This document shows, one piece after another, positions 1 to 6,757 of a DNA stretch of 36,447 nucleotides. Origin of the DNA: Nitrospirota bacterium (lineage in GTDB: Bacteria; Nitrospirota; Nitrospiria; Nitrospirales; NS-4); contig SCTG01000055.1 of assembly GCA_004298335.1 (NCBI GenBank), forward strand, positions 1-36,447, given 5' to 3'. The position numbers and the translations under genes were made by a program. Position 1 is the stretch's first letter. Each line of letters starts with the position of its first letter. The notes under the pieces were generated by a model that worked only from the letters and a program-made list of their open reading frames with translations, was not told the origin of the DNA and ran no database searches.

Positions 1-2
1 AC

Positions 3-101
3 CTGCCGATCGAGTGGCCGGGGGAGGTGCTGACGAACCGGCTGATGGCGGAGGGCTGCACCCGCTTCGAAAACCACATCGTCGAAGCGCCGGAGAATTA
101 A
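3..101 (+). CDS. C-terminal end of an unidentified protein (5' truncated)
   Basis: The window opens inside a reading frame that gives 32 residues and ends with TAA at 99-101. The last residues read NHIVEAPEN. The other two plus-strand frames are less gene-like here: one stops within 35 bases, and the other runs on through the end of the convergent gene. I do not recognise the family from so short a tail. The gene runs towards the minus-strand MEMO1-like gene, with only 10 bases between the two stop codons and no clear terminator hairpin. Confidence 0.55.
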   Translation: MPIEWPGEVLTNRLMAEGCTRFENHIVEAPEN

Positions 102-111
102 TCTTTCCTCC

Positions 112-966
112 TCAGTTCAGAATCACGCCTCCATAGCCCACCACGCGATCCACGTCGCCGCTGATGTCGGCCGACGTCGCGTAGCGAACCACGCTCGCCT
201 GACCGGCGCCCAGTCCCTTGGCCGCGAACAGGACGGCGGTGCTGGGGACGTACCCGCACATCGTGATCCGGTGTTCCTCGACCGTCCGATGCAGGCGCTC
301 GCCGTCCAGGGTTTGCGCGGCGTCCAGTGCCAGCCGGTCCTGCCGGTGAGCAAAGGCCTCGGCGGTCATGCCCGGAGGAGGCGCCTGCCCGAAGCCGGGC
401 CCGCAATGCGTCAGGTCCGTGCTGGCGATCAGCAAGGGCGCGGTCGGGGCCTCTTCGATGATGGCCGCGAGCACGCGCCCCAGGGCTTGGCAGGTCTCCA
501 GGTCGTGGAAGCCGACGACGATGGGAAGAATCTGAATGTCCGGCCGCAGCGCGCGCAGAAACGGGAGCTGGACCTCGAGGCAGTGCTCGTACTGATGGGC
601 AAGGTGGTCGGGTTGGGCCTGCGGGCAGCGCGCCAGGAACATCCGCCCCAGGTCGGCGGCGATCGTCACGGCTCCTCCGGGCAGCAGCCACTCTCCTTCG
701 CTGTAGACCGAGAGCGGCGGCCCGTATCCCGTGTGGTTGGGACCCACCAGGATGGCCGTTGAAGGAATGGTGACTCGGCTGTACACGGCCCCGGCGACGG
801 CGCCCGAATATATCAGCCCCGCATGCGGGCAGAGGATCGCCCGGGCGTCCACGCGCGGCGCGCCGGGTTCGAGCAGGGCCTGGACTTGCGCGTTCAGGCG
901 TTCGGCGGTGCCTTCGTAAAACCGTCCCGCGCAGGCGGGCGGGCGTTGCGGGGGCAAAGCGGCCAT
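112..966 (-). CDS. amrB: MEMO1-family protein (AmmeMemoRadiSam system protein B)
   Basis: This 284-residue protein belongs to the MEMO1/UPF0103 family, structurally related to ring-opening dioxygenases and called AmmeMemoRadiSam system protein B in bacteria. The family signatures are visible: CPHAG (residues 46-50), GPNHTG (75-80), EHCLEVQLPFL (127-137), STDLTH (182-187) and MCGYVPS (236-242). Human MEMO1 binds metal through His49, His81 and Cys244. The equivalents here are probably His48, His78 and Cys237, so the site looks intact. Length is normal for the family. It starts 3 bases after the stop of the FolB-methyltransferase gene and is probably cotranscribed with it. The usual partners, an AMMECR1-domain protein and a radical SAM protein, are not in this window. 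The bacterial reaction is not established, so only the family call is firm. Confidence 0.9.
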   Translation of the reverse strand: MAALPPQRPPACAGRFYEGTAERLNAQVQALLEPGAPRVDARAILCPHAGLIYSGAVAGAVYSRVTIPSTAILVGPNHTGYGPPLSVYSEGEWLLPGGAVTIAADLGRMFLARCPQAQPDHLAHQYEHCLEVQLPFLRALRPDIQILPIVVGFHDLETCQALGRVLAAIIEEAPTAPLLIASTDLTHCGPGFGQAPPPGMTAEAFAHRQDRLALDAAQTLDGERLHRTVEEHRITMCGYVPSTAVLFAAKGLGAGQASVVRYATSADISGDVDRVVGYGGVILN

Positions 967-969
967 GGC

Positions 970-1878
970 CTATGCGGGGCGCTGCGCGACGAGCGCGGCG
1001 GTGAAGGGGCCCTTCTGAGGATCGAGCGCGCCTTCCCGGTAGGCCAGGACATGCAGGTCCCCAAAGAGTGAGAGCAACTCATTATGGTTCAGGCAGAACT
1101 CGCGTCGTCGTGGGTGATTGAACCGCTCGTGATTGTCGATGAGAAAAGTTTCGTAGACAAGGATGCCGCCGGGTTTGAGCGCACGCGCAATCTGCGGCAT
1201 CAGGTCCCGCTGCAGGTAGTAGAAGACGGTGATGAGATCGAATGACGCGGGGGGAATCTCGGGCGTCTGCTCAAGGTCGACCAGGCTCGTCGTAATGGTG
1301 GAGAGCCCCGACGAGTCGGCCGTGGCCCGCAGTTCCTTCAGCGCCTCGGCATCCCTGTCCCAGGCCTCGACCTGGAACCCTTCCCGCGCCAGATACCGCG
1401 CATGCCGGCCCCGCCCGCAGGCCAGGTCGAGCGCCCGACCCGGCGCGTAGAGCGGCCGGTGCCGCACGAGCCAGCCAGCCGGCTTGACGCCTTGCGGGTC
1501 GTCGGCCGCTTGCCTGGTGATCTTCGCGCCGGTGGACTCCCGGACGCCCTTGACCGGCGGCTTCAACTTCCGCACCCACAGGGTGACTTCCGCGACGGGA
1601 AACTCGGACAGGATGGCTTGCGCCATCCGCTCGGTCATGGTTTCCAGCAGGTGGAAGCGCTGATTCCGGGCGATCGCCAGAACGCGTTCCGTGACCTTCA
1701 GGTAATCCACGGTACGAACCAGGTCATCCGTGGCCGCCGCCGGCGCCATGTCCAGGGACAGTGCGAGGTCGACCGCCATCGGCTGAGGCGCCTCGCGTTC
1801 GGTTTCCGAGACGCCGCAAAAGCCTTCGAATTCCAGTCGTTCGATGATCAGCCGATCGTCCACGGGTTGAGGCTCCAT
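970..1878 (-). CDS. folB: Dihydroneopterin aldolase (FolB) fused to a SAM-dependent methyltransferase
   Basis: This is one continuous 302-residue frame with two domains. Residues 8-120 match dihydroneopterin aldolase, which makes 6-hydroxymethyl-dihydropterin for folate synthesis: GVSETERE (22-29), TVDYLKV (56-62), LLETMTERMAQAIL (77-90) and the KLKPP segment (104-108) carrying the expected lysine. Residues 145-300 are a class I methyltransferase of the small TehB-like type, with the SAM loop DLACGRGRHARYLA (151-164) and the post-motif LKPGG (234-238). The linker (about 121-144) has no stop or good internal start. FolB alone is usually about 120 residues, so the fusion is unusual. The methyl acceptor cannot be predicted. 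Transcription probably starts from a minus-strand promoter at 1896-1925, and the MEMO1-like gene follows 3 bases downstream. Confidence 0.87.
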   Translation of the reverse strand: MEPQPVDDRLIIERLEFEGFCGVSETEREAPQPMAVDLALSLDMAPAAATDDLVRTVDYLKVTERVLAIARNQRFHLLETMTERMAQAILSEFPVAEVTLWVRKLKPPVKGVRESTGAKITRQAADDPQGVKPAGWLVRHRPLYAPGRALDLACGRGRHARYLAREGFQVEAWDRDAEALKELRATADSSGLSTITTSLVDLEQTPEIPPASFDLITVFYYLQRDLMPQIARALKPGGILVYETFLIDNHERFNHPRRREFCLNHNELLSLFGDLHVLAYREGALDPQKGPFTAALVAQRPA

Positions 1879-1895
1879 CCTGCCGTCTTGAGGAA

Positions 1896-1925
1896 ACGCT
1901 ACCTATACCGGTTTGGCAATGTCAA
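1896..1925 (-). promoter_or_regulatory. Predicted promoter of the folB-methyltransferase gene
   Basis: Read on the minus strand, TTGACA (1920-1925) is a perfect -35 box. It is followed after 18 bases by TAGCGT (1896-1901), a weak -10 with only 3 of 6 consensus bases. Transcription would start about 10 bases before the ATG at 1878. The box lies back to back with the moaC promoter, so 1879-1989 is a divergent control region. Confidence 0.45.
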
Positions 1926-1949
1926 GGCGGCATCGGCAGGGGTTTTCCC

Positions 1950-1979
1950 TTGACTAACCTTCGAGGCGGCCCCTACAAT
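1950..1979 (+). promoter_or_regulatory. Predicted sigma-70-type promoter of the moa operon
   Basis: TTGACT (1950-1955) and TACAAT (1974-1979) are separated by 18 bases and each matches the consensus at 5 of 6 positions. The expected transcription start is near 1986 and the moaC ATG is at 1990, so the 5' leader would be about 4 bases long. There is no room for a Shine-Dalgarno sequence, which suggests a nearly leaderless mRNA. No molybdenum-cofactor riboswitch can fit in this interval. Confidence 0.65.
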
Positions 1980-1989
1980 TCTAAGAACG

Positions 1990-2484
1990 ATGAGTGAATT
2001 CACCCACTTCAACGAGGCCGGCCGGGCGCGCATGGTCGACGTGTCCGGGAAGGGATCCACGCCCAGGACGGCGACGGCGCAAGCGCGCATCCTGATGCAG
2101 CCCGAAACGCTGGAGAAGATCCGGCGCGGGAAGATCGCCAAGGGCGACGTCCTGGCGGTCGCCCAAACCGCCGGCATCATGGGTGCGAAGCGCACACCGG
2201 ACCTCATTCCCATGTGCCATCCGCTCCTGATCACAGGCGTTGACATCGACTTCAAGGAAGACCCCCAGCCGAACCGCGAGGGGCTGTGCAGCATCACGGC
2301 GACGGCCACCGTCAAGACCACCGGGCAGACCGGCGTGGAGATGGAGGCGCTCGCGGCGGTGACCGTGGCGGCGCTCACGATCTACGACATGTGCAAGGCC
2401 GTCGATCGGGGCATGGCGTTCACCGACGTCTGCCTGCTCGAAAAGGCCGGCGGCAAGTCCGGCATTTACAGGCGCAAAACGTGA
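1990..2484 (+). CDS. moaC: Cyclic pyranopterin monophosphate synthase MoaC
   Basis: MoaC works with MoaA in the first step of molybdenum cofactor synthesis, turning the MoaA product into cyclic pyranopterin monophosphate in the cytoplasm. The 164-residue length is typical. Family signatures are the opening [16 protein letters not shown], the IPMCHPL motif, the long [19 protein letters not shown] helix followed by MCKA, and the C-terminal GGKSG. The ATG at 1990 gives the usual N-terminus and lies 10 bases after the -10 box of the predicted promoter. The gene is first in the operon and its stop overlaps the GTG start of the next gene in a GTGA. Confidence 0.96.
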   Translation: MSEFTHFNEAGRARMVDVSGKGSTPRTATAQARILMQPETLEKIRRGKIAKGDVLAVAQTAGIMGAKRTPDLIPMCHPLLITGVDIDFKEDPQPNREGLCSITATATVKTTGQTGVEMEALAAVTVAALTIYDMCKAVDRGMAFTDVCLLEKAGGKSGIYRRKT

Positions 2485-3170
2485 TTACTCTGAAGCTGTT
2501 CGGACTCCTGAAGACGCTGGCCCGGAATCAGTCCGAGGTGAATGTCGCGCTCAACGGCGGGCGGACGGTGGGGGAGCTGATCGGCCTGCTCGACAAGGAC
2601 TACCCCGAGATGGCCGAACTGGTCCATAAAAAGAAGGTGCTCATCTCCGTCAACCTCGAGGTCGCCCATCCCGACACCGTCATCAACGAGGGGGACGAAG
2701 TGGCCCTGCTGCCTCCGTTCGCCGGCGGCGCGCCGCCCGAATCCGATGCGATGCTCGTGCGGGTGCAGCGGGAGGACTTCTCGATCGACGCCGAGCTCGC
2801 GCGCGTGCGCGCACGGTCGACCCGCATCGGCGGCATCGCGGTCTTCCTTGGCACCGCCCGGGACCGGTCCAAGGGCCGCGACGTGAGCGGCATCAAGTTC
2901 GAGTACTATGAAGGGATGGCCCAGAAGAAACTGCGGGAGATCCGCGAGCGGGCGCTCAAGGACTTCGACGTGATCGAGGTCCTGCTCGTCCATCGCTACG
3001 GCGACATCCAGGTCGGCGAGAACATCGTGCTGGTGATCGCCGCCGCGGAGCACCGGGCCGAGGCGTTTCGCGCGTGCAAGTGGAGCATCGACGAACTGAA
3101 GCAGATCACCCCGATCTGGAAGCTCGAGAGCACGCCGGAAGGCGAAGTCTGGGTGGAGGAGCATCCGTGA
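2481..3170 (+). CDS. moaDE: Molybdopterin synthase, small and large subunits fused (MoaD-MoaE)
   Basis: This 229-residue protein joins both subunits of molybdopterin synthase, which adds the two dithiolene sulphurs to cyclic pyranopterin monophosphate. Residues 1-83 are MoaD, a ubiquitin-like sulphur carrier (start [10 protein letters not shown], end LLPPFAGG). Residues 90-229 are MoaE, with the signature [20 protein letters not shown] and the final [10 protein letters not shown]. MoaD normally needs a free C-terminal Gly-Gly for thiocarboxylation, but here Gly82-Gly83 is followed directly by APPESDAM. In Mycobacterium tuberculosis the similar fusion MoaX is reported to be cleaved after the Gly-Gly, and the same is likely here. 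The GTG start at 2481 is the only one that keeps the MoaD N-terminus, and it overlaps the moaC stop (GTGA). The stop in turn overlaps the moaA start. Confidence 0.93.
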   Translation: MITLKLFGLLKTLARNQSEVNVALNGGRTVGELIGLLDKDYPEMAELVHKKKVLISVNLEVAHPDTVINEGDEVALLPPFAGGAPPESDAMLVRVQREDFSIDAELARVRARSTRIGGIAVFLGTARDRSKGRDVSGIKFEYYEGMAQKKLREIRERALKDFDVIEVLLVHRYGDIQVGENIVLVIAAAEHRAEAFRACKWSIDELKQITPIWKLESTPEGEVWVEEHP

Positions 3171-4228
3171 GCGCGGCGCCGCTGAAGAGCGACCTGCCGG
3201 TCGTGCAGGATACGTTCGGCCGGCCGCTGCGCAGCCTGCGTCTGTCCGTCACGGATCGGTGCAATCTGCGCTGCAACTACTGCATGCCGGAAGAGGAATA
3301 CACCTGGCTGCCCCGCGAGACCCTGCTCACGTTCGAAGAGATGACGACGCTGACGGAGTTCTTCACGGAACTTGGCGTCGACAAGGTCCGGCTGACCGGC
3401 GGCGAGCCGCTCCTGCGCAAAGACCTGCCCACCCTGATGCGAATGCTTCGGCGGAACCCCCGCATCACGGACCTTGCCCTGACGACCAACGGCGTCCTGC
3501 TGGCCGAGCAGGCGCAGGCGTTTTACGATGCCGGACTGCATCGCGTGACCGTGAGCCTCGATACCCTCAAGCCCGAGCGCTTCAAGGCCTTGACGCGACG
3601 CGACATGTTCGAGAGCGTGCTCAAGGGCATCGAGGCGGTGGGACAGGCCGGCTTCAAAGGCCTGAAGCTCGATACCGTCGCCATCCGCGGTTACAACGAT
3701 GATGAACTCACGGACTTGATCGAGTACGGCAAGCGGATGGAGGCCGAAGTCCGTTTCATCGAATACATGGACGTCGGGGGCGCGACGGACTGGTCCATGG
3801 ACAAGGTGTTCTCCCGGCAGGCGATTCTGGCCTTGCTGGAGCAGCGGTACGGGCACATCGAGCCGGTCATCGAAGACAGCTCGGCGCCGGCCCAGCGGTT
3901 CTCCCTGCCGGACGGGACGACGTTCGGCATCATTTCCTCCACGACGGTGCCGTTCTGCTCGACCTGCGACCGGAGCCGGCTGACGGCGGACGGCATGTGG
4001 TTCCTATGTCTCTACGCCACGCAGGGCGTGGACCTGCGGCAGTCGCTGCGCGCCGGAGTTTCCCGGGACGAGATCAAGGCACGCATACTTGCCGGCTGGC
4101 AGGGGCGTGCCGACCGCGGCGCCGAGCGGCGCAAAGAACTTGAGCCGCTCGGCATCAGAGCGAGGCTGGTCGAAATCGAACGGCTCCGCGAGGATCCCCG
4201 TCTCGAAATGCACACCCGGGGGGGCTGA
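3167..4228 (+). CDS. moaA: GTP 3',8-cyclase MoaA (radical SAM)
   Basis: MoaA is the radical SAM enzyme that rearranges GTP to 3',8-cyclo-GTP, the first molybdenum cofactor intermediate. The 353-residue protein has the N-terminal cluster motif with Cys32, Cys36 and Cys39 (RCNLRCNYCMP), the SAM-binding LTGGEPLLRKDL, and the second 4Fe-4S cluster that holds GTP, with Cys264, Cys267 and Cys281 (FCSTCDRSRLTADG). It ends in the conserved Gly-Gly that enters the active site. The GTG start at 3167 is preceded by GGAGGA (3155-3160) at 6 bases. A longer reading would add 31 residues that only shadow the MoaE frame. The start overlaps the moaD-moaE stop in a GTGA, so translation is probably coupled. Confidence 0.95.
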   Translation: MSAAPLKSDLPVVQDTFGRPLRSLRLSVTDRCNLRCNYCMPEEEYTWLPRETLLTFEEMTTLTEFFTELGVDKVRLTGGEPLLRKDLPTLMRMLRRNPRITDLALTTNGVLLAEQAQAFYDAGLHRVTVSLDTLKPERFKALTRRDMFESVLKGIEAVGQAGFKGLKLDTVAIRGYNDDELTDLIEYGKRMEAEVRFIEYMDVGGATDWSMDKVFSRQAILALLEQRYGHIEPVIEDSSAPAQRFSLPDGTTFGIISSTTVPFCSTCDRSRLTADGMWFLCLYATQGVDLRQSLRAGVSRDEIKARILAGWQGRADRGAERRKELEPLGIRARLVEIERLREDPRLEMHTRGG

Positions 4229-4233
4229 GCGGG

Positions 4234-4932
4234 TTGCCTGCTCATCCCGGTCTCTCCTTTCTTCTTCTCGGTTTCCTGCTGGGAGTGAAGCATGCCCTCG
4301 ACGCCGATCATGTCGTCGCGATTTCGACGATTGCCACCGAACATCGCAGCCTGAAACGGTCATGCGCCGTCGGCTTTTGCTGGGGCCTGGGCCATACGGC
4401 GGTGCTGCTGGTCGCCGGCCTGGCGGTGCTTGGGCTTCACCTCGCCATTCCGCAGGATGCGGCCAGATTGTTCGAAGCCGGCGTGGGGGTCATGCTGGTC
4501 GGGCTCGGCCTGTCCGTCGGCTGGGCACTGCTGCGGGAACGCCTGCACATCCATGCCCACACCCACGAGGACGGCACCGGCCACCTGCACATGCATTCCC
4601 ATCTCGAGGGGCACGGCCATGCCCACCTGCATCGGTATCGGTTGGAGTACAAGTCCCTTGCCGTCGGGATGATTCACGGGTTGGCCGGCAGCGCGGCGCT
4701 GCTTTTGCTCGTGCTCTCGACCGTCCGTTCGCTCACAGAGGGGATGCTCTACATCCTGGTGTTCGGGGTTGGTTCGGTCGCCGGCATGGTCCTGTTGGGC
4801 GCCGTCCTGAGCATCCCGTTTGTCTTGACTCCCGCGCGGCTCGTCCGCACGCACCTGGTGTTGCGGGCCCTGGCCGGCCTGGCCAGCGTGAGCCTTGGGG
4901 GAAGCATGCTGTATGAATTTATTTCGACGTGA
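4234..4932 (+). CDS. Nickel/cobalt permease, NicO/UreH-like, with a histidine-rich loop
   Basis: This is a 232-residue integral membrane protein of the NicO/UreH-type metal permease group. The first helix holds the HX4DH metal motif (His20, Asp25, His26 in GVKHALDADHV), and a second helix carries GLGHT (51-55). Between helices, residues 105-133 contain 12 histidines in alternating positions, typical of a loop that captures nickel or cobalt. The C-terminal half has further hydrophobic helices and a second conserved histidine region, GMIHGLAGSAA. The start is TTG at 4234, five bases after the moaA stop. No better start precedes the first helix. The position suggests cotranscription with the moa genes, but nickel import has no known role in molybdenum cofactor synthesis. 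Zinc or cobalt are possible substrates. Confidence 0.82.
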   Translation: MPAHPGLSFLLLGFLLGVKHALDADHVVAISTIATEHRSLKRSCAVGFCWGLGHTAVLLVAGLAVLGLHLAIPQDAARLFEAGVGVMLVGLGLSVGWALLRERLHIHAHTHEDGTGHLHMHSHLEGHGHAHLHRYRLEYKSLAVGMIHGLAGSAALLLLVLSTVRSLTEGMLYILVFGVGSVAGMVLLGAVLSIPFVLTPARLVRTHLVLRALAGLASVSLGGSMLYEFIST

Positions 4933-4983
4933 AAACCACGGGAAATTCGATCCTTCGGTTCAGTCCCACGCATAGGTTAGACA

Positions 4984-5012
4984 TTGACTTATCCCCTTGT
5001 TTTGTCTACTCT
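4984..5012 (+). promoter_or_regulatory. Possible promoter for the signalling cluster
   Basis: TTGACT (4984-4989) is followed after 17 bases by TACTCT (5007-5012). The -35 box matches 5 of 6 positions. The -10 matches 3 of 6 but keeps the key T1, A2 and T6. The resulting leader would be about 130 bases. The box overlaps the repeated elements listed separately for 4999-5040. Confidence 0.4.
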
Positions 5013-5040
5013 AGGCACGTTTTGTCTCGTAAGACACGTT
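4999..5040 (+). promoter_or_regulatory. Direct and inverted repeats, possible operator
   Basis: The 217-base gap before the PP2C gene holds repeated words. GTTTTGTCT occurs at 4999-5007 and again at 5019-5027, exactly 20 bases apart, which puts both copies on the same face of the helix. CACGTT occurs at 5016-5021 and 5035-5040. TGTCT-CGTA-AGACA (5023-5036) is a perfect inverted repeat. The cluster overlaps the predicted -10 box, where a repressor could act. The rest of the gap (4933-4983 and 5041-5150) shows nothing clear apart from the ribosome binding site of the PP2C gene. Confidence 0.4.
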
Positions 5041-5150
5041 GTCGGCGCCATTAGGCACTCTTGGGGATAGATATCCTCTGGACAGTGGGGGGTTACCTGC
5101 GATTTTTCTCCGACTCTTCCTCCGGTTGGGTCAGGCAGGGAGGGCAATGA

Positions 5151-5960
5151 ATGGTTATCGCTGTCGGGGCCAAGACGGATGTCGGCTTAAAGCGGTCCCA
5201 CAATGAGGATAACCTCTGCGTTGCTGCCGACCTCGGGCTCTACGTCGTATGTGATGGCATGGGGGGAAGAAATGCCGGGGAGGTGGCCAGTCGCTTGGCG
5301 GTGGAGACGATACAGAAACACTTCCAGGCGGCGCGCGACAACGCGGATCTGCCCCTGAGCGGGGACTACGACCGCCAGTTCTCGGCCACGACCAACCGGC
5401 TGGCCAGCGCGATCCGTCTGGCCAATCACGCCATCCGTACGGAGGCGAAGGAGCACACAAGCCAGGAAGGGATGGGCACGACGGTGGTCTCGGCGGCGCT
5501 CAACGGTCCGGTCCTGTCGATCGCCCACGTCGGCGACAGCCGCATGTATTTGATCAGGGGTGAGAGCATCGCGCCGCTGACCGCGGACCATTCGCTGGTT
5601 GCGGAACAGGTGCGAAGAGGCATGCTCACGGAGGAGGAGGCCGAGCGGTCTCCCCAGAAAAACATCATCACCCGGGCCCTGGGAGTCGATGAGACGGTGG
5701 ATGTCGAACTGGATGAGATTCCCTTGATGCAGGGGGATGGGGTGTTGCTGTGTTCGGATGGGCTGACGCGGGGCGTGAGCCCCGCCCAGATTCTCGACGC
5801 GATCCGACGCGAGAAGGAGCCGCAGGGCGCCTCGGATCGGCTGGTTGAACTGGCAAACGCAGCCGGGGGTCTGGATAACACCACCGTGATTCTTGTCGTC
5901 ATTCAGGACATGGCCAGTCAGGGTCCTTGGCAGCGTGCCTGGAAATGGCTGTTGAGCTGA
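5151..5960 (+). CDS. PP2C-type serine/threonine protein phosphatase
   Basis: This 269-residue cytoplasmic PP2C (PPM) phosphatase would remove phosphate from serine or threonine on proteins. All the bacterial PP2C motifs are present: RSHNEDN (15-21), the metal-binding CDGMGGRNAGEVAS (34-47), GMGTTVV, HVGDSRMYL, LTADHSLV, ITRALG, LCSDGLTRGV and the final DNTTVILV. It lacks transmembrane segments and extra domains, so it resembles the PstP/PrpC type without a membrane anchor. The ATG at 5151 is preceded by GGGAGGG at about 8 bases. It heads a same-strand run with an FHA protein, a cyclic-nucleotide-binding protein and a phosphodiesterase. Its kinase partner is not in the window. Confidence 0.94.
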   Translation: MVIAVGAKTDVGLKRSHNEDNLCVAADLGLYVVCDGMGGRNAGEVASRLAVETIQKHFQAARDNADLPLSGDYDRQFSATTNRLASAIRLANHAIRTEAKEHTSQEGMGTTVVSAALNGPVLSIAHVGDSRMYLIRGESIAPLTADHSLVAEQVRRGMLTEEEAERSPQKNIITRALGVDETVDVELDEIPLMQGDGVLLCSDGLTRGVSPAQILDAIRREKEPQGASDRLVELANAAGGLDNTTVILVVIQDMASQGPWQRAWKWLLS

Positions 5961-5994
5961 GGGTGGGCGGTACAGGTATAGGGGAGTCGTGACG

Positions 5995-6726
5995 ATGGCG
6001 AAAATTTTCCTCAAATTCAATGAACAGGTTCTCAAGGAGATCCCGCTCGAAGGGCCGCAATTGACGATCGGCCGGAAGCCGGATAACGATCTGGTGATCG
6101 ATAATCCGGCCGTGTCGGGTCACCATGCCAGGGTCGTGAAGGAAGAAGGGGGATTCTTCGTCGAAGATCTGGGCAGCACCAATGGCACGTTTCTCAATGA
6201 CGTGAAAGTCCAAAAGCAGAAGTTGAAGAACACCGACCGCGTCAGCATTGGCAAGCATTCCCTGATTTTCCAGGACGAAGTGGCCCCGCCTCCGCCGCCC
6301 CCGCCGCCTCCCAAAGAGAGCGAGTCCGACAAGACGATGATCCTGGATACCGCGAAGCAGAAGGAGCTCATGAAAGCGTTGGGTACGGTGAAAACCGCGG
6401 CGGTGGCGGCCAAAGAGGAGAAAGTCGGCTGGCTGACCGTGGTGACCGGTGATGCGGACAAGAAGGAATACGAACTCACCGGGCGCCTGAACGTCATCGG
6501 CAAGGAAGACACGGCCACGATCAAGCTCACGGGGTGGCTGGCGCCGAAGAATGCGGCGATGCTCAGCCGCCGGGGCCCGGCGTATTTCATCAGCATGCCG
6601 GAGGGCGCCAAAAAGATCACGGTGAACGACGAGGCCGTTCAGGGGCAGCGGGAGCTGCAGGACGGCGATATCATCGTCGTGGCTGGAGTTCACTTCCAAT
6701 TCTCCCTGAAGGGTCCGGGCAAATAA
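5995..6726 (+). CDS. FHA-domain protein with a second, degenerate FHA-like domain
   Basis: The 243-residue protein starts with a complete FHA domain (residues 1-95), a phosphothreonine-binding module. It has Gly26-Arg27, Ser41, His44 and the STNGTFLN strand with Asn63. A run of nine prolines (98-106) and a charged linker follow. Residues 145-238 repeat the FHA layout (WLTVVTG, VIGK, ITVNDEAVQG, LQDGDIIVV), but Arg becomes Lys170 and the Ser-x-x-His pair is missing, so this half probably does not bind phosphopeptides. The linker holds SDKTMIL with Thr114, which looks like a possible phosphorylation site; this is a guess. GGGGAG (5981-5986) sits 8 bases before the ATG at 5995 and only 2 bases before a GTG at 5989, so the ATG is preferred. 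Confidence 0.88.
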   Translation: MAKIFLKFNEQVLKEIPLEGPQLTIGRKPDNDLVIDNPAVSGHHARVVKEEGGFFVEDLGSTNGTFLNDVKVQKQKLKNTDRVSIGKHSLIFQDEVAPPPPPPPPPKESESDKTMILDTAKQKELMKALGTVKTAAVAAKEEKVGWLTVVTGDADKKEYELTGRLNVIGKEDTATIKLTGWLAPKNAAMLSRRGPAYFISMPEGAKKITVNDEAVQGQRELQDGDIIVVAGVHFQFSLKGPGK

Positions 6727-6757
6727 GGTCCGTCCAGTTGGAATGATCTAAGCTTCC

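Noticed and set aside
98..691. Long open frame on the minus strand over the MEMO1-like gene
   Set aside because: Its arginine- and proline-rich sequence is the usual shadow of a GC-rich gene, and the MEMO1 motifs are in the other frame.
6286..6312. CCG-rich run in the FHA gene as a non-coding repeat or array
   Set aside because: It is in frame and codes for a polyproline linker; there are no spacers or regular units.
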